The position numbers and the translations under genes were made by a program. The notes beneath the pieces were generated by a model that saw only the letters and a list, made by a program, of their open reading frames with translations, ran no database searches and was not told the DNA's origin. A stretch of DNA of 64,000 bases from the NCBI GenBank assembly GCA_022760475.1, contig JALEFZ010000073.1:1-64000 (forward strand), in the 5' to 3' direction. Origin of the DNA: Bacteroidia bacterium. Its GTDB lineage: Bacteria; Bacteroidota; Bacteroidia; J057. Shown here piece by piece: positions 48,143 to 59,000 of this stretch (the stretch's first letter is position 1; every line of letters starts with the position of its first letter).

Positions 48143-48558
48143 AAGGAATGTCCCTTGAGATCTTTTTGAAGAATTATCTCACGGCCAAAATAACATTTAT
48201 TAAAGGAGAAAAGGCCACGCCCCCCCGGGTATGGCCTTACTCAAAAACAACCTTTACAATGTCGAACGCTTAAATGATCGCTGAAAGTGGTCTCACGACC
48301 CTCTTTCTTAAAAGAGATGTGTGTTCCTATCTACACACCATAAAACGTCAAAAATACCACAAAACACCTATTAAAACTTTTGCGCTTCCAAAGAAGCACC
48401 TTGTTTGTTTGTTGATTCAAAGTAAAGAAAAAGAATTCATATATTTTTATTTATAATTTTTATAAAAAGCATAAGCTACTATTTATAAATCCACAAATTT
48501 TTACCATGCCAATACCCAGCCACAAAAGGCATAGATTCGTCTCTACATAAAAAACAGC
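48143..48558. other. 416-bp AT-rich spacer between divergent genes
   Basis: No convincing gene. A 60-codon plus frame (48274-48456) lacks a start context and any domain. Visible structure: an imperfect hairpin AAGGCCA/TGGCCTT (48211-48238) enclosing a C7 run, which may lie in the 5' leader of the START-like gene, and an AT-rich stretch (48420-48500) before the barrel gene that presumably holds its promoter. Confidence 0.5.
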
Positions 48559-49272
48559 ATGAAATTTAATCTCGCAGTCTTCCTAATCATTTGCCCACTA
48601 TTCTTGTTCGGTCAATCCAATAGCTCACTGGACGTATCAATTAAGGGATTTCGCTCTTATAGAAACCTGGCTCCATTGGACAGTGATCCTATTACCACTG
48701 CCATCATTAGCAATAGAGATGCAGAGGAACCTATCCTAGGTTATGGGTTTGGACTGCACTTCAATCAAAGGCTATTTTCAAATCTTTTTCTGAGGGTTGG
48801 TTTTGGCTATTCATCCATTGGGTATAAATTTTTTCAGGAGGATGTGCTTTTCCCTGACAGAATCGACTCTTCAGGTACCATCACCCCATCTAATGAGTCT
48901 ATAGATGTAACTTTGGTTAGCAAGTACAATTTACTTGAGCTACCGCTAGCACTTAGATTTGAAATAGGCAAAGGGAAAGTAAGGCCTTTTGCTGAGGCTG
49001 GGGTCATACCAATGATTTATCTTAGCACCCGAAAGAAGCAAATATCAGATGAAGAGACCCTTAACTCATCTTCTACCTCCACTGATTCCTTTGTTAATAG
49101 TATTCACCTAATGGGTAAGGTTTCTGTAGGGGTACATGCAGACTTGACAGAAAGCCTTTCGCTATTTATCCAACCTTATCTGAGAGGCCAATTCAATGCA
49201 CTTACGGAAGGCAGCGTAAGGGAAAGCCTTCAAGATTATGGATTAGAGATAGGGATAAGGAAAAATCTGTAA
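48559..49272 (+). CDS. PorT-type outer-membrane beta-barrel protein
   Basis: 237 residues, signal peptide (1-19, LFGQ). The mature chain is an eight-strand-barrel pattern as in the outer-membrane beta-barrel domain of PorT/OmpW-like proteins: GYGFGLHFNQRLFSNLFLRVGFGYSSIGY, YNLLELPLALRFEIGKGKVRPFAEAGVIP, SVGVHADLTESLSLFIQPYLRGQF, DYGLEIGIRKNL at the end. Function unknown beyond outer-membrane location. Confidence 0.78.
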   Translation: MKFNLAVFLIICPLFLFGQSNSSLDVSIKGFRSYRNLAPLDSDPITTAIISNRDAEEPILGYGFGLHFNQRLFSNLFLRVGFGYSSIGYKFFQEDVLFPDRIDSSGTITPSNESIDVTLVSKYNLLELPLALRFEIGKGKVRPFAEAGVIPMIYLSTRKKQISDEETLNSSSTSTDSFVNSIHLMGKVSVGVHADLTESLSLFIQPYLRGQFNALTEGSVRESLQDYGLEIGIRKNL

Positions 49273-49309
49273 TGCTTTGGAGAATTACGCCCTCCGGCTC
49301 TGCTATCTC

Positions 49310-49343
49310 TAAGCCTGACAGGGTTTAAACCCTGTCAGGCTTA
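49310..49343. repeat. Intergenic palindrome, copy 4
   Basis: A perfect 34-bp palindrome. Half-sites of the CCTGACAGGG/CCCTGTCAGG type around TTTAAA, here flanked by AAG/CTT. Between the convergent barrel gene and the methyltransferase gene. Confidence 0.9.
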
Positions 49344-49440
49344 TTATAAAAATCCCAACTATATCCAACTAGCAGATAAAAACGAATACCTTTTCCTATT
49401 TCAGAATTACTAGGTACTTAGGTGGCTCTTGAGTTAAGCT

Positions 49441-50244
49441 CTATTGTGGCAAACCAATCAAAAAGGTACCTGTCGCCCTGCCTTTTTCATTTTTTGCTCG
49501 CCCCTTTTCCCATTTGTAATCATCCCCCTCCAAACCTTCTAATAAAATATCATAGTCATCCAGGGAATACATCCTAGGTAATGAGGCCTGGCCATCCCAG
49601 GCATAAAAAATAGGAATGATCGGAATAAGGTAGGTAAAAATCACCTGTTTGAAACTTACATGTTTGGCAAATGGAGTCATGAACAACACCATAACCATTA
49701 GAATTAACAATCCCAATGGCAGAGTCAGCCACCAAATAAGGGTCGGAATATTATTTTCAGCCATTTCGTAGATCAAAATGGGCTGGCGATTTTCTTTTGC
49801 TGATCGTAAAATTCCCTTCGCAGCCTCAGGTGGCATATGGTGGAAGCTGTTGATCATGGTCTTGAGGCCTTCCGGTGTGCCAAACAGTTTGGTAGCATCC
49901 TGGGAAGTGCTGCTGTAGCGCACCAGGTCATTGCTATCTTCGTTGAACTTTCTGACGAACTCAGGATTGGGGTACAAATCAGTCATGACAAGTTTCACAT
50001 CCTCCATACCCTGAATCTTGTGGATTTCATCCATTACCAAGGGCATAGAACCTCCCGAACCAGAGCCGAGGTCAATGATTTGTTTAAGCCCTCTTTCCTT
50101 GAGTATATCTGCCAGCAGTTTCCCCAGGATTTCAGGAATTCCCATCATCTTATGCAATACAACAAGCAGATTGGTAATGGCACTCCTCATCCAGGAAGGG
50201 AACCACTTGAAGTCTTCAAATTCAAAAAGCTGAATTCTTTTCAT
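49441..50244 (-). CDS. Class I methyltransferase with C-terminal membrane helices
   Basis: 267 residues. SAM-binding motif I is IIDLGSGSGGSMP, motif II region VKLVMTDLYPN, and a later INSFHHMPPEAA fits class I methyltransferases. After it are two transmembrane helices (about 165-188 and 197-213), then a soluble tail (SLDDYDILLEGLEGDDYKWEKGRA). The membrane part suggests a lipid or membrane-bound substrate (inference). Three minus-strand genes here (transporter, 151-residue protein, this one) are close enough to form an operon. Confidence 0.82.
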   Translation of the reverse strand: MKRIQLFEFEDFKWFPSWMRSAITNLLVVLHKMMGIPEILGKLLADILKERGLKQIIDLGSGSGGSMPLVMDEIHKIQGMEDVKLVMTDLYPNPEFVRKFNEDSNDLVRYSSTSQDATKLFGTPEGLKTMINSFHHMPPEAAKGILRSAKENRQPILIYEMAENNIPTLIWWLTLPLGLLILMVMVLFMTPFAKHVSFKQVIFTYLIPIIPIFYAWDGQASLPRMYSLDDYDILLEGLEGDDYKWEKGRAKNEKGRATGTFLIGLPQ

Positions 50245-50271
50245 AGGAATTGGTTCAAAAAAGAAATCTAA

Positions 50272-50727
50272 TCATGTATCAGGCAATTGGTCAGGATCAA
50301 GGTCTCTGGTACCATCTTCTTCCTCATCCCTGAAAAGGGTTCGGAATGCAACAAAGGCCCCTCCAAATAGAATCAGCCCCGCAGCAATCATCACTATGAT
50401 CCCCTCATAAGACAAGCCATTGTACCGAACTGAAATATTCATTGAAGGTCCCTGGCTTTCTTCCATTTCTACGGAGTAGGAAATAGCCACAACCCCAGGA
50501 TTTTGGGGAGTCCATTCTACAGTTTTTGAAGCAGGTACAATGGCAATATTTTCATTTTTTTCAACAGCCGAATTCGGCCGATAAGTAATGATCAATTGAT
50601 CAATCTCTTTCTCGAATTCAATGTTGATCTTTTCTCCTACTTTGGGCGCATCGTTGGAGAACTTGAATTGGCCCATGGCCCCCAGGCACCATGATAGAAG
50701 GGTAACTGTTATGATAATCTTTTTCAT
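50272..50727 (-). CDS. Exported single-helix membrane protein
   Basis: 151 residues: signal peptide (1-19), an Ig-like beta domain (about 25-105, GEKINIEFEKEIDQLIITYRP... NPGVVAISYSVEM), one transmembrane helix (about 107-127) and an acidic cytoplasmic tail (RDEEEDGTRDLDPDQLPD). It overlaps the NSS transporter gene by 4 bp (ATGA-type), so the two are translationally coupled and may form a complex. Confidence 0.72.
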   Translation of the reverse strand: MKKIIITVTLLSWCLGAMGQFKFSNDAPKVGEKINIEFEKEIDQLIITYRPNSAVEKNENIAIVPASKTVEWTPQNPGVVAISYSVEMEESQGPSMNISVRYNGLSYEGIIVMIAAGLILFGGAFVAFRTLFRDEEEDGTRDLDPDQLPDT

Positions 50728-52253
50728 GCTTCTTCTGGATTAGGACGTGAGGTAAGGTAAAATGCGACTCCAAGACTGATAAGTAGCCAAAAAATCGGAA
50801 TAAAAATAGGAAGCCAATTGAAGGAACCCATGTCTACATTGGCCCCATAAAGGCCTTCGCGTTCGCTCCATAATGAAGTTCCAATCACGGTCAACAAGAT
50901 TCCGGGAACGACAAACTTTATGAAGATGTTGAACCAGGGGCCTATGTTCCATTTGGAGTGTTTATTGAGGGCAAGCCTCAATTTATCTGCGCCCAGCACC
51001 CAACCGATTGCTATGGCCTCCATGAATCCGACTATTAAAAGGCTATAACTAAATACCCAGTGATCGGTGATATCAAGAATGCTCAAACCCAGGGTTCCAT
51101 TTCCACTCAGCCCCTTGTCTACAATAATCGGCAGGGTACAAAGTACTGATCCGATCATGCAGGGAATCGCCACCAAGGCCAAAGCTCTTTTTCTGGAGAT
51201 TTTTAATTTATCCATCAAGGCAGAAGCGGGACCTTCAATCAGCGAAATAGATGAGGTCAGTCCTGCAATTACGATTAGGAAGAAGAATAAGAAGCCAAAC
51301 AACCTTACAATCCAGGGTGAAGAGGAGAGTTCGTTAATCCCTTGAGGAATCACAAAAAATGAAAGCGAAAGGGTAGATCCTGCGGGGTTCAAGGCAAAGA
51401 CAAAGAGCAATGAAAAAATTGCCAGCCCTGCAATGAATTCAAAGCTACAATTGAGGAAGGAGACCAGGAATGAGTTGTTAATCTGGTCAGCATCCTTGGG
51501 AAGATAGGAAGCATATGCTGTCATGGTCCCCAATCCCAATGATAGAGAAAAGAACATTTGACTAAAGGCTCCTCTCCACACTCCTGCCTCAGAAATACCT
51601 TCCAGGTCAGGGGTAAACAAGTACATGATCCCATCAAAGCCACCATCAAGGGTAAGCCCCTTGATCACTAGACCGATCATGAATACCCACATAAGAGGGA
51701 CAAAAATTCTAACGGCTCTTTCGATGGATTCTGTTCCTCTCTGCAGGATGAGCAGGTTTAAGCCCCATATTACAAATATGAAAATCACTGGCCACCAGGT
51801 AGCAATAAGGTGAAAGAAGTACACCATCGCACTTGGACTTGGCTGAGGTGCTTCGAATGGTGTAAATGGTGCGGTAATTCCCGGTTCAAAAAGGCTTCCA
51901 AAGGAACCTACCATCATTCCAAATGCCCAACCCAGAATAGCGACGTAATACGCTGTAATGAACATGGCCGACATGACCGACCACCATCCTGCAAATTCTG
52001 CCCTTTTTCCAGCCAACTGGCTTAAGGCCATAGGGAAGGATTTTCCGGTCATCGTACCAATTCCGAATTCCAGCATCATGATGGGCAAGCCCAGTACAAA
52101 GAGAGCAATAAAATAGGGGAGATAAAATGCACCTCCACCATATTGGTAAGCATTTGAGCTAAAAAAGACAATATTCCCCAGGCCTATGGCAGAACCACTA
52201 GCGGCCAGGATAAAGCCCAATTTACTGTTCCAGTTTTGTCTATTGTTCGACAC
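50724..52253 (-). CDS. Sodium-dependent transporter, NSS family
   Basis: 509 residues, about 12 transmembrane helices, LeuT-fold neurotransmitter:sodium symporter family. The unwound helix-1 motif is GSAIGLGNIVFFSSNAYQYGGGAF, followed by LPIMMLEFGIG. Na+-driven uptake of amino acids or amines; substrate cannot be set. Full length. First gene of a coupled unit with the 151-residue membrane protein. Confidence 0.93.
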   Translation of the reverse strand: MSNNRQNWNSKLGFILAASGSAIGLGNIVFFSSNAYQYGGGAFYLPYFIALFVLGLPIMMLEFGIGTMTGKSFPMALSQLAGKRAEFAGWWSVMSAMFITAYYVAILGWAFGMMVGSFGSLFEPGITAPFTPFEAPQPSPSAMVYFFHLIATWWPVIFIFVIWGLNLLILQRGTESIERAVRIFVPLMWVFMIGLVIKGLTLDGGFDGIMYLFTPDLEGISEAGVWRGAFSQMFFSLSLGLGTMTAYASYLPKDADQINNSFLVSFLNCSFEFIAGLAIFSLLFVFALNPAGSTLSLSFFVIPQGINELSSSPWIVRLFGFLFFFLIVIAGLTSSISLIEGPASALMDKLKISRKRALALVAIPCMIGSVLCTLPIIVDKGLSGNGTLGLSILDITDHWVFSYSLLIVGFMEAIAIGWVLGADKLRLALNKHSKWNIGPWFNIFIKFVVPGILLTVIGTSLWSEREGLYGANVDMGSFNWLPIFIPIFWLLISLGVAFYLTSRPNPEEA

Positions 52254-52293
52254 GGTTCAATTGTTAGGTAGTGAAAGAAAGGGAAATTAGCAT

Positions 52294-52827
52294 CTATCTT
52301 GGAAGGTAATTGGCAGGCAAAGGATTGTCCTCAGATTCCTGGGTCCAGTAGATATTCACAATCCACCAGCGTTTGCCATCATTCAAAAGCTGAATACTAT
52401 TTATCCCCCTCATGAAAGGCTTTTCTTCGGATTCGCTATGGTAAGCCTCATAGGTACTGAAGACCTGAACCAAAGATCCGAAGATATCAACTTCTCTGTG
52501 TATTTCCTTTTCAAAAAATCCATTCTCAACCAGGTATTTGCCTGAGCCCTTTTCGTAATCACCGGGGGTCATATACCTGACTTTTTTGACTTCCGAGTTT
52601 TTGGGTTTGCCTGAAGGGATCAACTTGGCATCGGAAGCGAAAAGGTAATGAAACAACTCCCAGTTTCTTTCTTCACCTTTTTCCCCGGAAATTACTCCAT
52701 AGAGGTTTTCCATGATGGCATCCAGGCTTTCTACCTTATTCATATATTTATCATCCAGATTGTCCTGTCCTATGGCAAGGCACACATTCATTAGAACAAT
52801 CAAGAAAAAGAGGCAAAATTTCTTCAT
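52294..52827 (-). CDS. Secreted NTF2/SnoaL-like protein
   Basis: 177 residues from the ATG at 52827, which starts a good signal peptide (MKKFCLFFLIVLMNVCLAIG); an upstream ATG 63 bp earlier adds a non-signal lead. The mature domain fits a small cone-shaped NTF2-like fold (SLDAIMENLYGVISGEKGEERNWELFHYLFASDA...DIFGSLVQVFSTYEAYHS...KRWWIVNIYW). Role unknown. Confidence 0.7.
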   Translation of the reverse strand: MKKFCLFFLIVLMNVCLAIGQDNLDDKYMNKVESLDAIMENLYGVISGEKGEERNWELFHYLFASDAKLIPSGKPKNSEVKKVRYMTPGDYEKGSGKYLVENGFFEKEIHREVDIFGSLVQVFSTYEAYHSESEEKPFMRGINSIQLLNDGKRWWIVNIYWTQESEDNPLPANYLPR

Positions 52828-53032
52828 AACAAGGGGGTAACTATAAATTGAATTTGTAGCATAAGTTATCAAAAAATATTCGCTCTCCATTTTTATCCAG
52901 GAATATCTTCCTACCTAAACTCTCTACATCTAATTTAAAACGGAAGAAGAAACTGTTTTTCCATTTGGGAAAAGCCTTTTAACTTTAGCCAAACAAGATT
53001 AATAGAGCTTTCCCATACTAACTCAATTTTAC

Positions 53033-54223
53033 ATGGATTCTAAATTCATCACACGGCTAAACACCGAACTCGAAGAAATAGACGCAGCAGGCCTTTTCAA
53101 AAGAGAGCGAATCATCACCTCGCCTCAAGGAGCCGACATTAAAGTTTCTGATGGTTCTGAGGTATTGAATTTCTGTGCGAACAACTACCTTGGTCTTTCT
53201 TCTCACCCCAGAGTGGTAGAAGCAGCAAAAAATACCATTGATACCCATGGATTTGGGATGTCTTCGGTTCGATTCATTTGTGGAACGCAGGACATCCACA
53301 AGCAACTTGAAGATAAGCTATCAGAATTTTTGGGTACTGAGGATACCATTCTTTATGCAGCGGCTTTTGATGCCAATGGCGGCGTTTTCGAACCTCTACT
53401 TAATAAGGAGGATGCCATTATTTCAGATCAATTGAACCATGCTTCCATCATTGATGGGGTAAGGCTTTGCAAGGCCCAGCGTTTCCGCTACAAACACAAC
53501 GACATGGAAGACCTGGAAGTCCAACTCAAAGAAGCACAAGGCTGTCGAACCAAAGTCATTGTGACTGATGGGGTATTCTCCATGGATGGCACCCTTGCAC
53601 AGCTTGATAAAATCTGCGACCTGGCAGATAAATATGAGGCCCTGGTCATGGTAGACGAATGCCATGCAACTGGTTTCGTAGGAAAAACAGGAAAAGGTAC
53701 CATTGAGCATTGTGATGTGATGGGGCGGGTTGACATTATTACCGGAACCCTTGGAAAAGCACTTGGTGGAGCTTCTGGTGGGTTTACTTCTGGGAGAAAA
53801 GCCATCATTGATATCCTTCGCCAGCGCTCCAGGCCATATCTTTTCTCAAATACCCTTGCCCCTTCTATCGTAGGAGCAAGTATCGAGGTATTGAATATGC
53901 TTTCTGAAACAACTGAACTCAGAGACAAACTTGAGTCCAATACCCATTATTTCCGCAGCAAAATGACTGAGGCAGGCTTTGACCTCAAAGCGGGAACGCA
54001 TGCCATTGTGCCCATCATGCTTTATGATGCTCCTCTTGCCCAAAAATTTGCAGATAAACTTTTGGCCGAAGGAATCTATGTGATAGGCTTCTTCTATCCA
54101 GTAGTGCCCAAAGGGCAGGCCAGGATAAGGGTGCAGTTATCTGCTGCCCACGAGCAAGCACATCTTGATAAGGCCATTGATGCATTCATCAGAATCGGAA
54201 AAGAACTGGAAGTTCTTAAATAA
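53033..54223 (+). CDS. kbl: Glycine C-acetyltransferase (2-amino-3-ketobutyrate CoA ligase)
   Basis: 396 residues, alpha-oxoamine synthase family. Cleaves 2-amino-3-oxobutyrate with CoA to glycine and acetyl-CoA in threonine breakdown. PLP lysine K242 in [15 protein letters not shown], plus [30 protein letters not shown] and [13 protein letters not shown]. The opening [28 protein letters not shown] is typical of Kbl rather than BioF. No tdh gene is adjacent. Palindrome copy 5 follows. Confidence 0.94.
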   Translation: MDSKFITRLNTELEEIDAAGLFKRERIITSPQGADIKVSDGSEVLNFCANNYLGLSSHPRVVEAAKNTIDTHGFGMSSVRFICGTQDIHKQLEDKLSEFLGTEDTILYAAAFDANGGVFEPLLNKEDAIISDQLNHASIIDGVRLCKAQRFRYKHNDMEDLEVQLKEAQGCRTKVIVTDGVFSMDGTLAQLDKICDLADKYEALVMVDECHATGFVGKTGKGTIEHCDVMGRVDIITGTLGKALGGASGGFTSGRKAIIDILRQRSRPYLFSNTLAPSIVGASIEVLNMLSETTELRDKLESNTHYFRSKMTEAGFDLKAGTHAIVPIMLYDAPLAQKFADKLLAEGIYVIGFFYPVVPKGQARIRVQLSAAHEQAHLDKAIDAFIRIGKELEVLK

Positions 54224-54232
54224 GAATCATCA

Positions 54233-54260
54233 CCCTGTCAGGCTTATAAGCCTGACGGGG
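54233..54260. repeat. Intergenic palindrome, copy 5
   Basis: 28 bp, half-sites around CTTATAAG, palindromic except one G:T-type change (CCCTG versus GGGG ends). Between kbl and the formimidoyltransferase gene, which run in the same direction, unlike the other copies. Confidence 0.85.
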
Positions 54261-54291
54261 TCTATTTGCACCTAAGCCAATACCTCCAATC

Positions 54292-55872
54292 ATGACTCCC
54301 CTACTAGAATGTGTCCCAAATTTCAGCGAAGGCCAAGACGAATGGGTCATCGAACAAATCGCAGAAGCGATTCGCGCTGTTGAAGACGTGTTATTGCTAG
54401 ATGTCGACCCCGGCTACTCCGCCAATCGTACAGTTATGACTTTCGTAGGGGAACCTGCCGCAGTTTGTGAAGCTGCCTTTCAGGCCATTAAACTTGCAGC
54501 AGAGCTCATCGACATGAGCAAACAATCAGGAGTGCATCCGCGTATGGGAGCCACTGATGTCTGTCCACTCATCCCTATTCGGGGCATTGATTGGGAAGAA
54601 GCCAACGGCTACGCCAACGACCTCGCAAAGCGAGTCGGCGAAGAACTCAGGATACCTGTCTATCTATATGAAAAATCTGCCAAGATACCAGGGCGTAAAA
54701 ATCTTGCTCACATTAGAAAAGGAGGCTACGAAGCCTTCAAAACCAACATATATAAGGAGGAGTGGAAACCTGATTACGGCCCCATAGAATTCAATGAAGG
54801 TGCTGGTCAAACAGTAATTGGAGCCAGGGATTTTTTAATCGCCTACAACATTAACCTCAACACAGACGATTCCACAAAAGCAGAAAAAATTGCGCGACTC
54901 ATCCGGGAAAGTGGCTACCTGAAAAAAGAAAATGGCAAAACTCAAATAGATCCCTGGGGAAATCCACTGAGGGTAAAAGGCAAGTTCAAGGGACTCAAAG
55001 CCATTGGCTGGTATATGGATGAATACAGCCTAGCCCAGGTTTCGATGAATATCACAGATCGCCATGCAGCTCCCATCCATGAAGTGTTTGAAGAGGTGGA
55101 TGCCTTGGCAAGAAAGTTCGGCATGAGGGTAACAGGTTCAGAATTAATTGGCTTAATCCCCAAAAAGGTATTGCTAGAAGCTGGATATTACTACCTCAAA
55201 CTACAGGGAGATTCTCCAGGGATAGCAGAAAAAGAGGTATTGGATATGGCTATATCTTCCCTTGGCCTGGATGCTCTTGAGCATTTCGAAACTGAATCAC
55301 GCATCCTTGAACATGCCATTAAAGCTGCAGAAGGAGAAAACTCCGGTCTGGACATCCCTATCCGAAAATGGCTGGAAAGTTTTGAAAATGAACACTCAAA
55401 TGCTGAATTTCAAATAAGCACCAAACTTTGGACTTTCCTTAGCAGGATTTCAAGAGCAATTGGCTTCATTAATGGCCTTTATGGGAAAACAAATTTAGAA
55501 GGTGATCTTGAACAATGGAGCCAGACAGCTATTGAATTACAAATCATCAAGGAGGAACTCCTTAATGCCCTGGAATTGACCTACCCATATTTACAGAATA
55601 AAGAATCTGACATTTCAGAAAATCAAGACCTCTACGCTTTGCTGTTCGATTCTTGCGAGGCCTGCTGGAACATTGTTCAAAGTTGGCATGACGAAGATGT
55701 TCTCCGGGGAGAGACGGTTGAAGATGACTATTTCAAAAATGTAGGTTGGCCACTGATGGACTTACTTCAGGCTTGTCAAGCGATATTTTCCGAGAAAGAT
55801 TTCGTTCAAAAAGAAAAAACTAATAAAATACTGGAAAATATTAAGTCTGTTACAATCTACCAAAACATATAA
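54292..55872 (+). CDS. ftcD: Glutamate formimidoyltransferase with atypical C-terminal half
   Basis: 526 residues. Residues 1-340 are the formiminotransferase domain: LLECVPNFSEGQDEWVIEQI, LLDVDPGYSANRTVMTFVG, QSGVHPRMGATDVCPLIPI, YNINLNTDD, VSMNITDRHAAPIHEVFEEV. It transfers the formimino group of formiminoglutamate to tetrahydrofolate in histidine degradation. The family's cyclodeaminase domain (with its GGGS-type motif) is not visible. Instead residues about 345-526 are a helical, acidic region I cannot place. Other hut genes are not in the window. Confidence 0.88.
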   Translation: MTPLLECVPNFSEGQDEWVIEQIAEAIRAVEDVLLLDVDPGYSANRTVMTFVGEPAAVCEAAFQAIKLAAELIDMSKQSGVHPRMGATDVCPLIPIRGIDWEEANGYANDLAKRVGEELRIPVYLYEKSAKIPGRKNLAHIRKGGYEAFKTNIYKEEWKPDYGPIEFNEGAGQTVIGARDFLIAYNINLNTDDSTKAEKIARLIRESGYLKKENGKTQIDPWGNPLRVKGKFKGLKAIGWYMDEYSLAQVSMNITDRHAAPIHEVFEEVDALARKFGMRVTGSELIGLIPKKVLLEAGYYYLKLQGDSPGIAEKEVLDMAISSLGLDALEHFETESRILEHAIKAAEGENSGLDIPIRKWLESFENEHSNAEFQISTKLWTFLSRISRAIGFINGLYGKTNLEGDLEQWSQTAIELQIIKEELLNALELTYPYLQNKESDISENQDLYALLFDSCEACWNIVQSWHDEDVLRGETVEDDYFKNVGWPLMDLLQACQAIFSEKDFVQKEKTNKILENIKSVTIYQNI

Positions 55873-56009
55873 TATATTGATTTACAGATATTTGAAGATA
55901 TTAACTGAAGGTTACCATAATTTAAGCTCTTTGAGAAATTCCTATATCTTCATATCTTCCATATCAGATTAAGTAACCATCCTAAATTATTATCCAAAAC
56001 CCAATTACT

Positions 56010-59000
56010 ATGAGGAAAATTTACATCCCTCTAGTGGTTTGGATCTTGACAATGGTGTCTGTTTTTGGAAAAGTCGAAGCCCGCAATGACAAGGGCAACG
56101 AACTCCTTTCAAATACAGATGCCACTACTCAAGTGGCCCGAACCACCAACACTTATGTTTCCAACCTTGCGAACTTTCCTTTTAACCTTTTTGATCACAC
56201 AATAAGCCCCCTCAGGGCTTCAGAAAGTATGATGATGGGCCCCGTAGATGCGGGAGTCAGTGACATCATTAGTCCCCAGGCGGTTCAGTGTTTTTCAGCC
56301 AATACAGAAATTTCTGTGGAGGTAACCAACTACGGAACTGCGACCCTTGACTTCAGCGTAGATCAATTGACGCTGAGTGCTGTGCTTTCGGGAAGCAACA
56401 CTGGTACTTACACTTCTACAGTATCTACCGGTACACTTGCTCCGAATGCCGTGGACACCTTTACCATCACAATGATGGGAGCTTTTACTCAGGCTGGTGT
56501 TACAGATATTCAAGCGTATACTAGCATGACGCAGGATACTGTTCCTTCTAATGACACTACCCTAGCAAGCTACACCGTAAATACCTCAGTAGGTACCGGT
56601 ATCACGAAAGTTACTTTCGATAGCTATACAGGTGGTAACCTGAATGCCACATTCCCTCAGTGGGATGAGGCAAATGGAGGAACTTCTCCCACAGTTGGAG
56701 GATCAAGCTGGACCGGAAAGGACTTCCTAAACCAGACCAATGCCAATGGCACCTCTGCTTCAATTAACATTTATAGCAACTTCTTTGATGGAGAGTGGTT
56801 ATTAGGTCCTATTGTAACCGCCACTGCCAACACTGAGTTGACCTATGACATTGGGGTTACGGCATGGAACAGCCCAGGCAGCTCTGCCATGGGATCAGAT
56901 GATACGGTAGCTGTCTACATCTCAACTGACTGTGGAGCCAGCTTCACACTTCTAAGAGCTTACACAGTTCTTGATAACATTCTGAATGTACTCACCCCTC
57001 AATCCATCAGCCTTGCAGCTTATGCAGGACAAGACATTGTGATTGGATTTAGAGCAGAAGATGGCCCAGTCAATGACCCTGAGGACTACGATTTCTTCAT
57101 TGACAACATCAATATCAAGGAGTCTATTCCAGTAGACTTTGAAGCTCAGGCGATCCTTAGCCCAACTCAGGCGACCTTTGGATGTCCAAATCCCAATACC
57201 ACTGTAACCCTTAGGGTTTCCAATGTGGGTAACGCTGCCATTAACCTTGCCACGGATCCATTGACTGCCAATGTTGACATTACAGGTCCAGTAGCAGGCA
57301 GCTTCAATGCTACACTGAATACAGGCACCTTGCCAATTGGCTCAACTGTTGATGTAGTGATTACCACTACTGCCAACCTTGGAAACGGTGGTCTGTATAC
57401 ACTTAATTGCTATACTACTTCAGCGGCAGATGGGAACTCAGCTAATGACTCCATCAGTACTACCATCAATGCGCCTCTTTCAGTAGGTAATTCGATTACA
57501 CCTGTTACTTTTGACGGTTTTACCGGATTTAACCTGAATGCCAACTTCCCTCAGTGGGATGAAGGAAATGGCCCTTCTACCGCTGCACCTGTGATCGGTG
57601 GTTCTAGCTGGACTGCTAAAGACTTCACCAACCAGACTACAGTTAATGGTACTGCTGCTGCCATCAACCTTTATAGCGACTTCCTGGATGGAGAGTGGCT
57701 TGTAGGACCTTTGGTTACTGCTGCTGCCAACTCTGAACTGTCCTTCGATATTGCCGTTACCGCATGGAACGCTACTGGTAGTTCTGCCATGGGATCTGAT
57801 GATACCGTAGCTGTATTCATATCTACTGACTGTGGAGTTTCTTACACCATGGTGAGGTCATATACAGTTCTTGATGCCATCCCAAATACCCAGGTATCTC
57901 AAAGCATTAGTTTGGCCCCTTACGCTGGCCAAGACATCATCATTGCCTTCAGAGCAGATGACGGTACTGTTGACGATCCGGAGGATTATGACTTCTTCAT
58001 TGACAACATCAATGTAAGACAGGTTCTTCCAACTGACGCTCAAACCAATGCGGTAGTTGCTCCTACTACACCCGGATGTTTGACCAACATGGAGGATGTT
58101 ATCCTACAGATTGAAAACGTAGGTAACTCGCCTATCAACTTATCTGCGGATACACTTAAACTTACTGCGGATATCACAGGTCCAATTCCACAGACCTTGA
58201 GTCAGAACTTCACTGCTGGTACCCTACCTGCAGGTGGTACCGTTGACCTTGTTGTGGGTTCTGGTGACTTTAGCATTCCTGGTACTTACACGGTTACAGG
58301 CTACCTAAGCATTACTTCTGATGTAATCCTTTCAAATGACACAGTTGTTGCTGTCATCGTGAATGATTCTTCCGTAGGTGGAACCTTCCCTCCTGTAGAC
58401 TTTGGAGGATATACCGGAAGCAACCTGAATGCTCAGTTCCCATTGTGGTATGAGTGGGATGGCCAAGGCCAGCCTACCCAGAGAGATCCTTTCTCTGATT
58501 GGACAAGAGATGATTTTGGAAATGACCCTGGAAGCCCAAATGGAGATGCAGCCAGGTTGAACGTTTGGTCTACAGGAAACTTTGGATGGATCATCGGTCC
58601 CAAGTTCACTCCAGACTCTAATTCTGTATTGACATACGATTATGCCCTAACCACTTTCAGTGGTACTGCTTCCTCTACATTGGGAACGGATGACTCAGTC
58701 GGTGTTTATGTTTCTACTGACTGCGGCGCTTCTTTCGCCCTTGTAAGATTGTATGATGCCAACTCTACATTGAGCAATACCGGAGATACTGATACCCTCG
58801 ACCTTAACCCATATGCTGGGCAGGACATTATTGTAGGTTTCTATGCATCAAGTGGTTCGGTAAACGATCCACAGGACAACAACTTCTACCTGGATAACAT
58901 CAATGTCACGGTATTGACTGTAGGAGATAAGGCGCTTGGAGAGTTCAAAGCTCCTCCTGCTGTTGACCTAAGCTGTGGTGGTGCTACTCAACCCGTTGTT

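Noticed and set aside
48274..48456. 60-codon plus-strand frame in a spacer
   Set aside because: No start context, signal peptide or domain; composition is that of AT-rich noncoding DNA.
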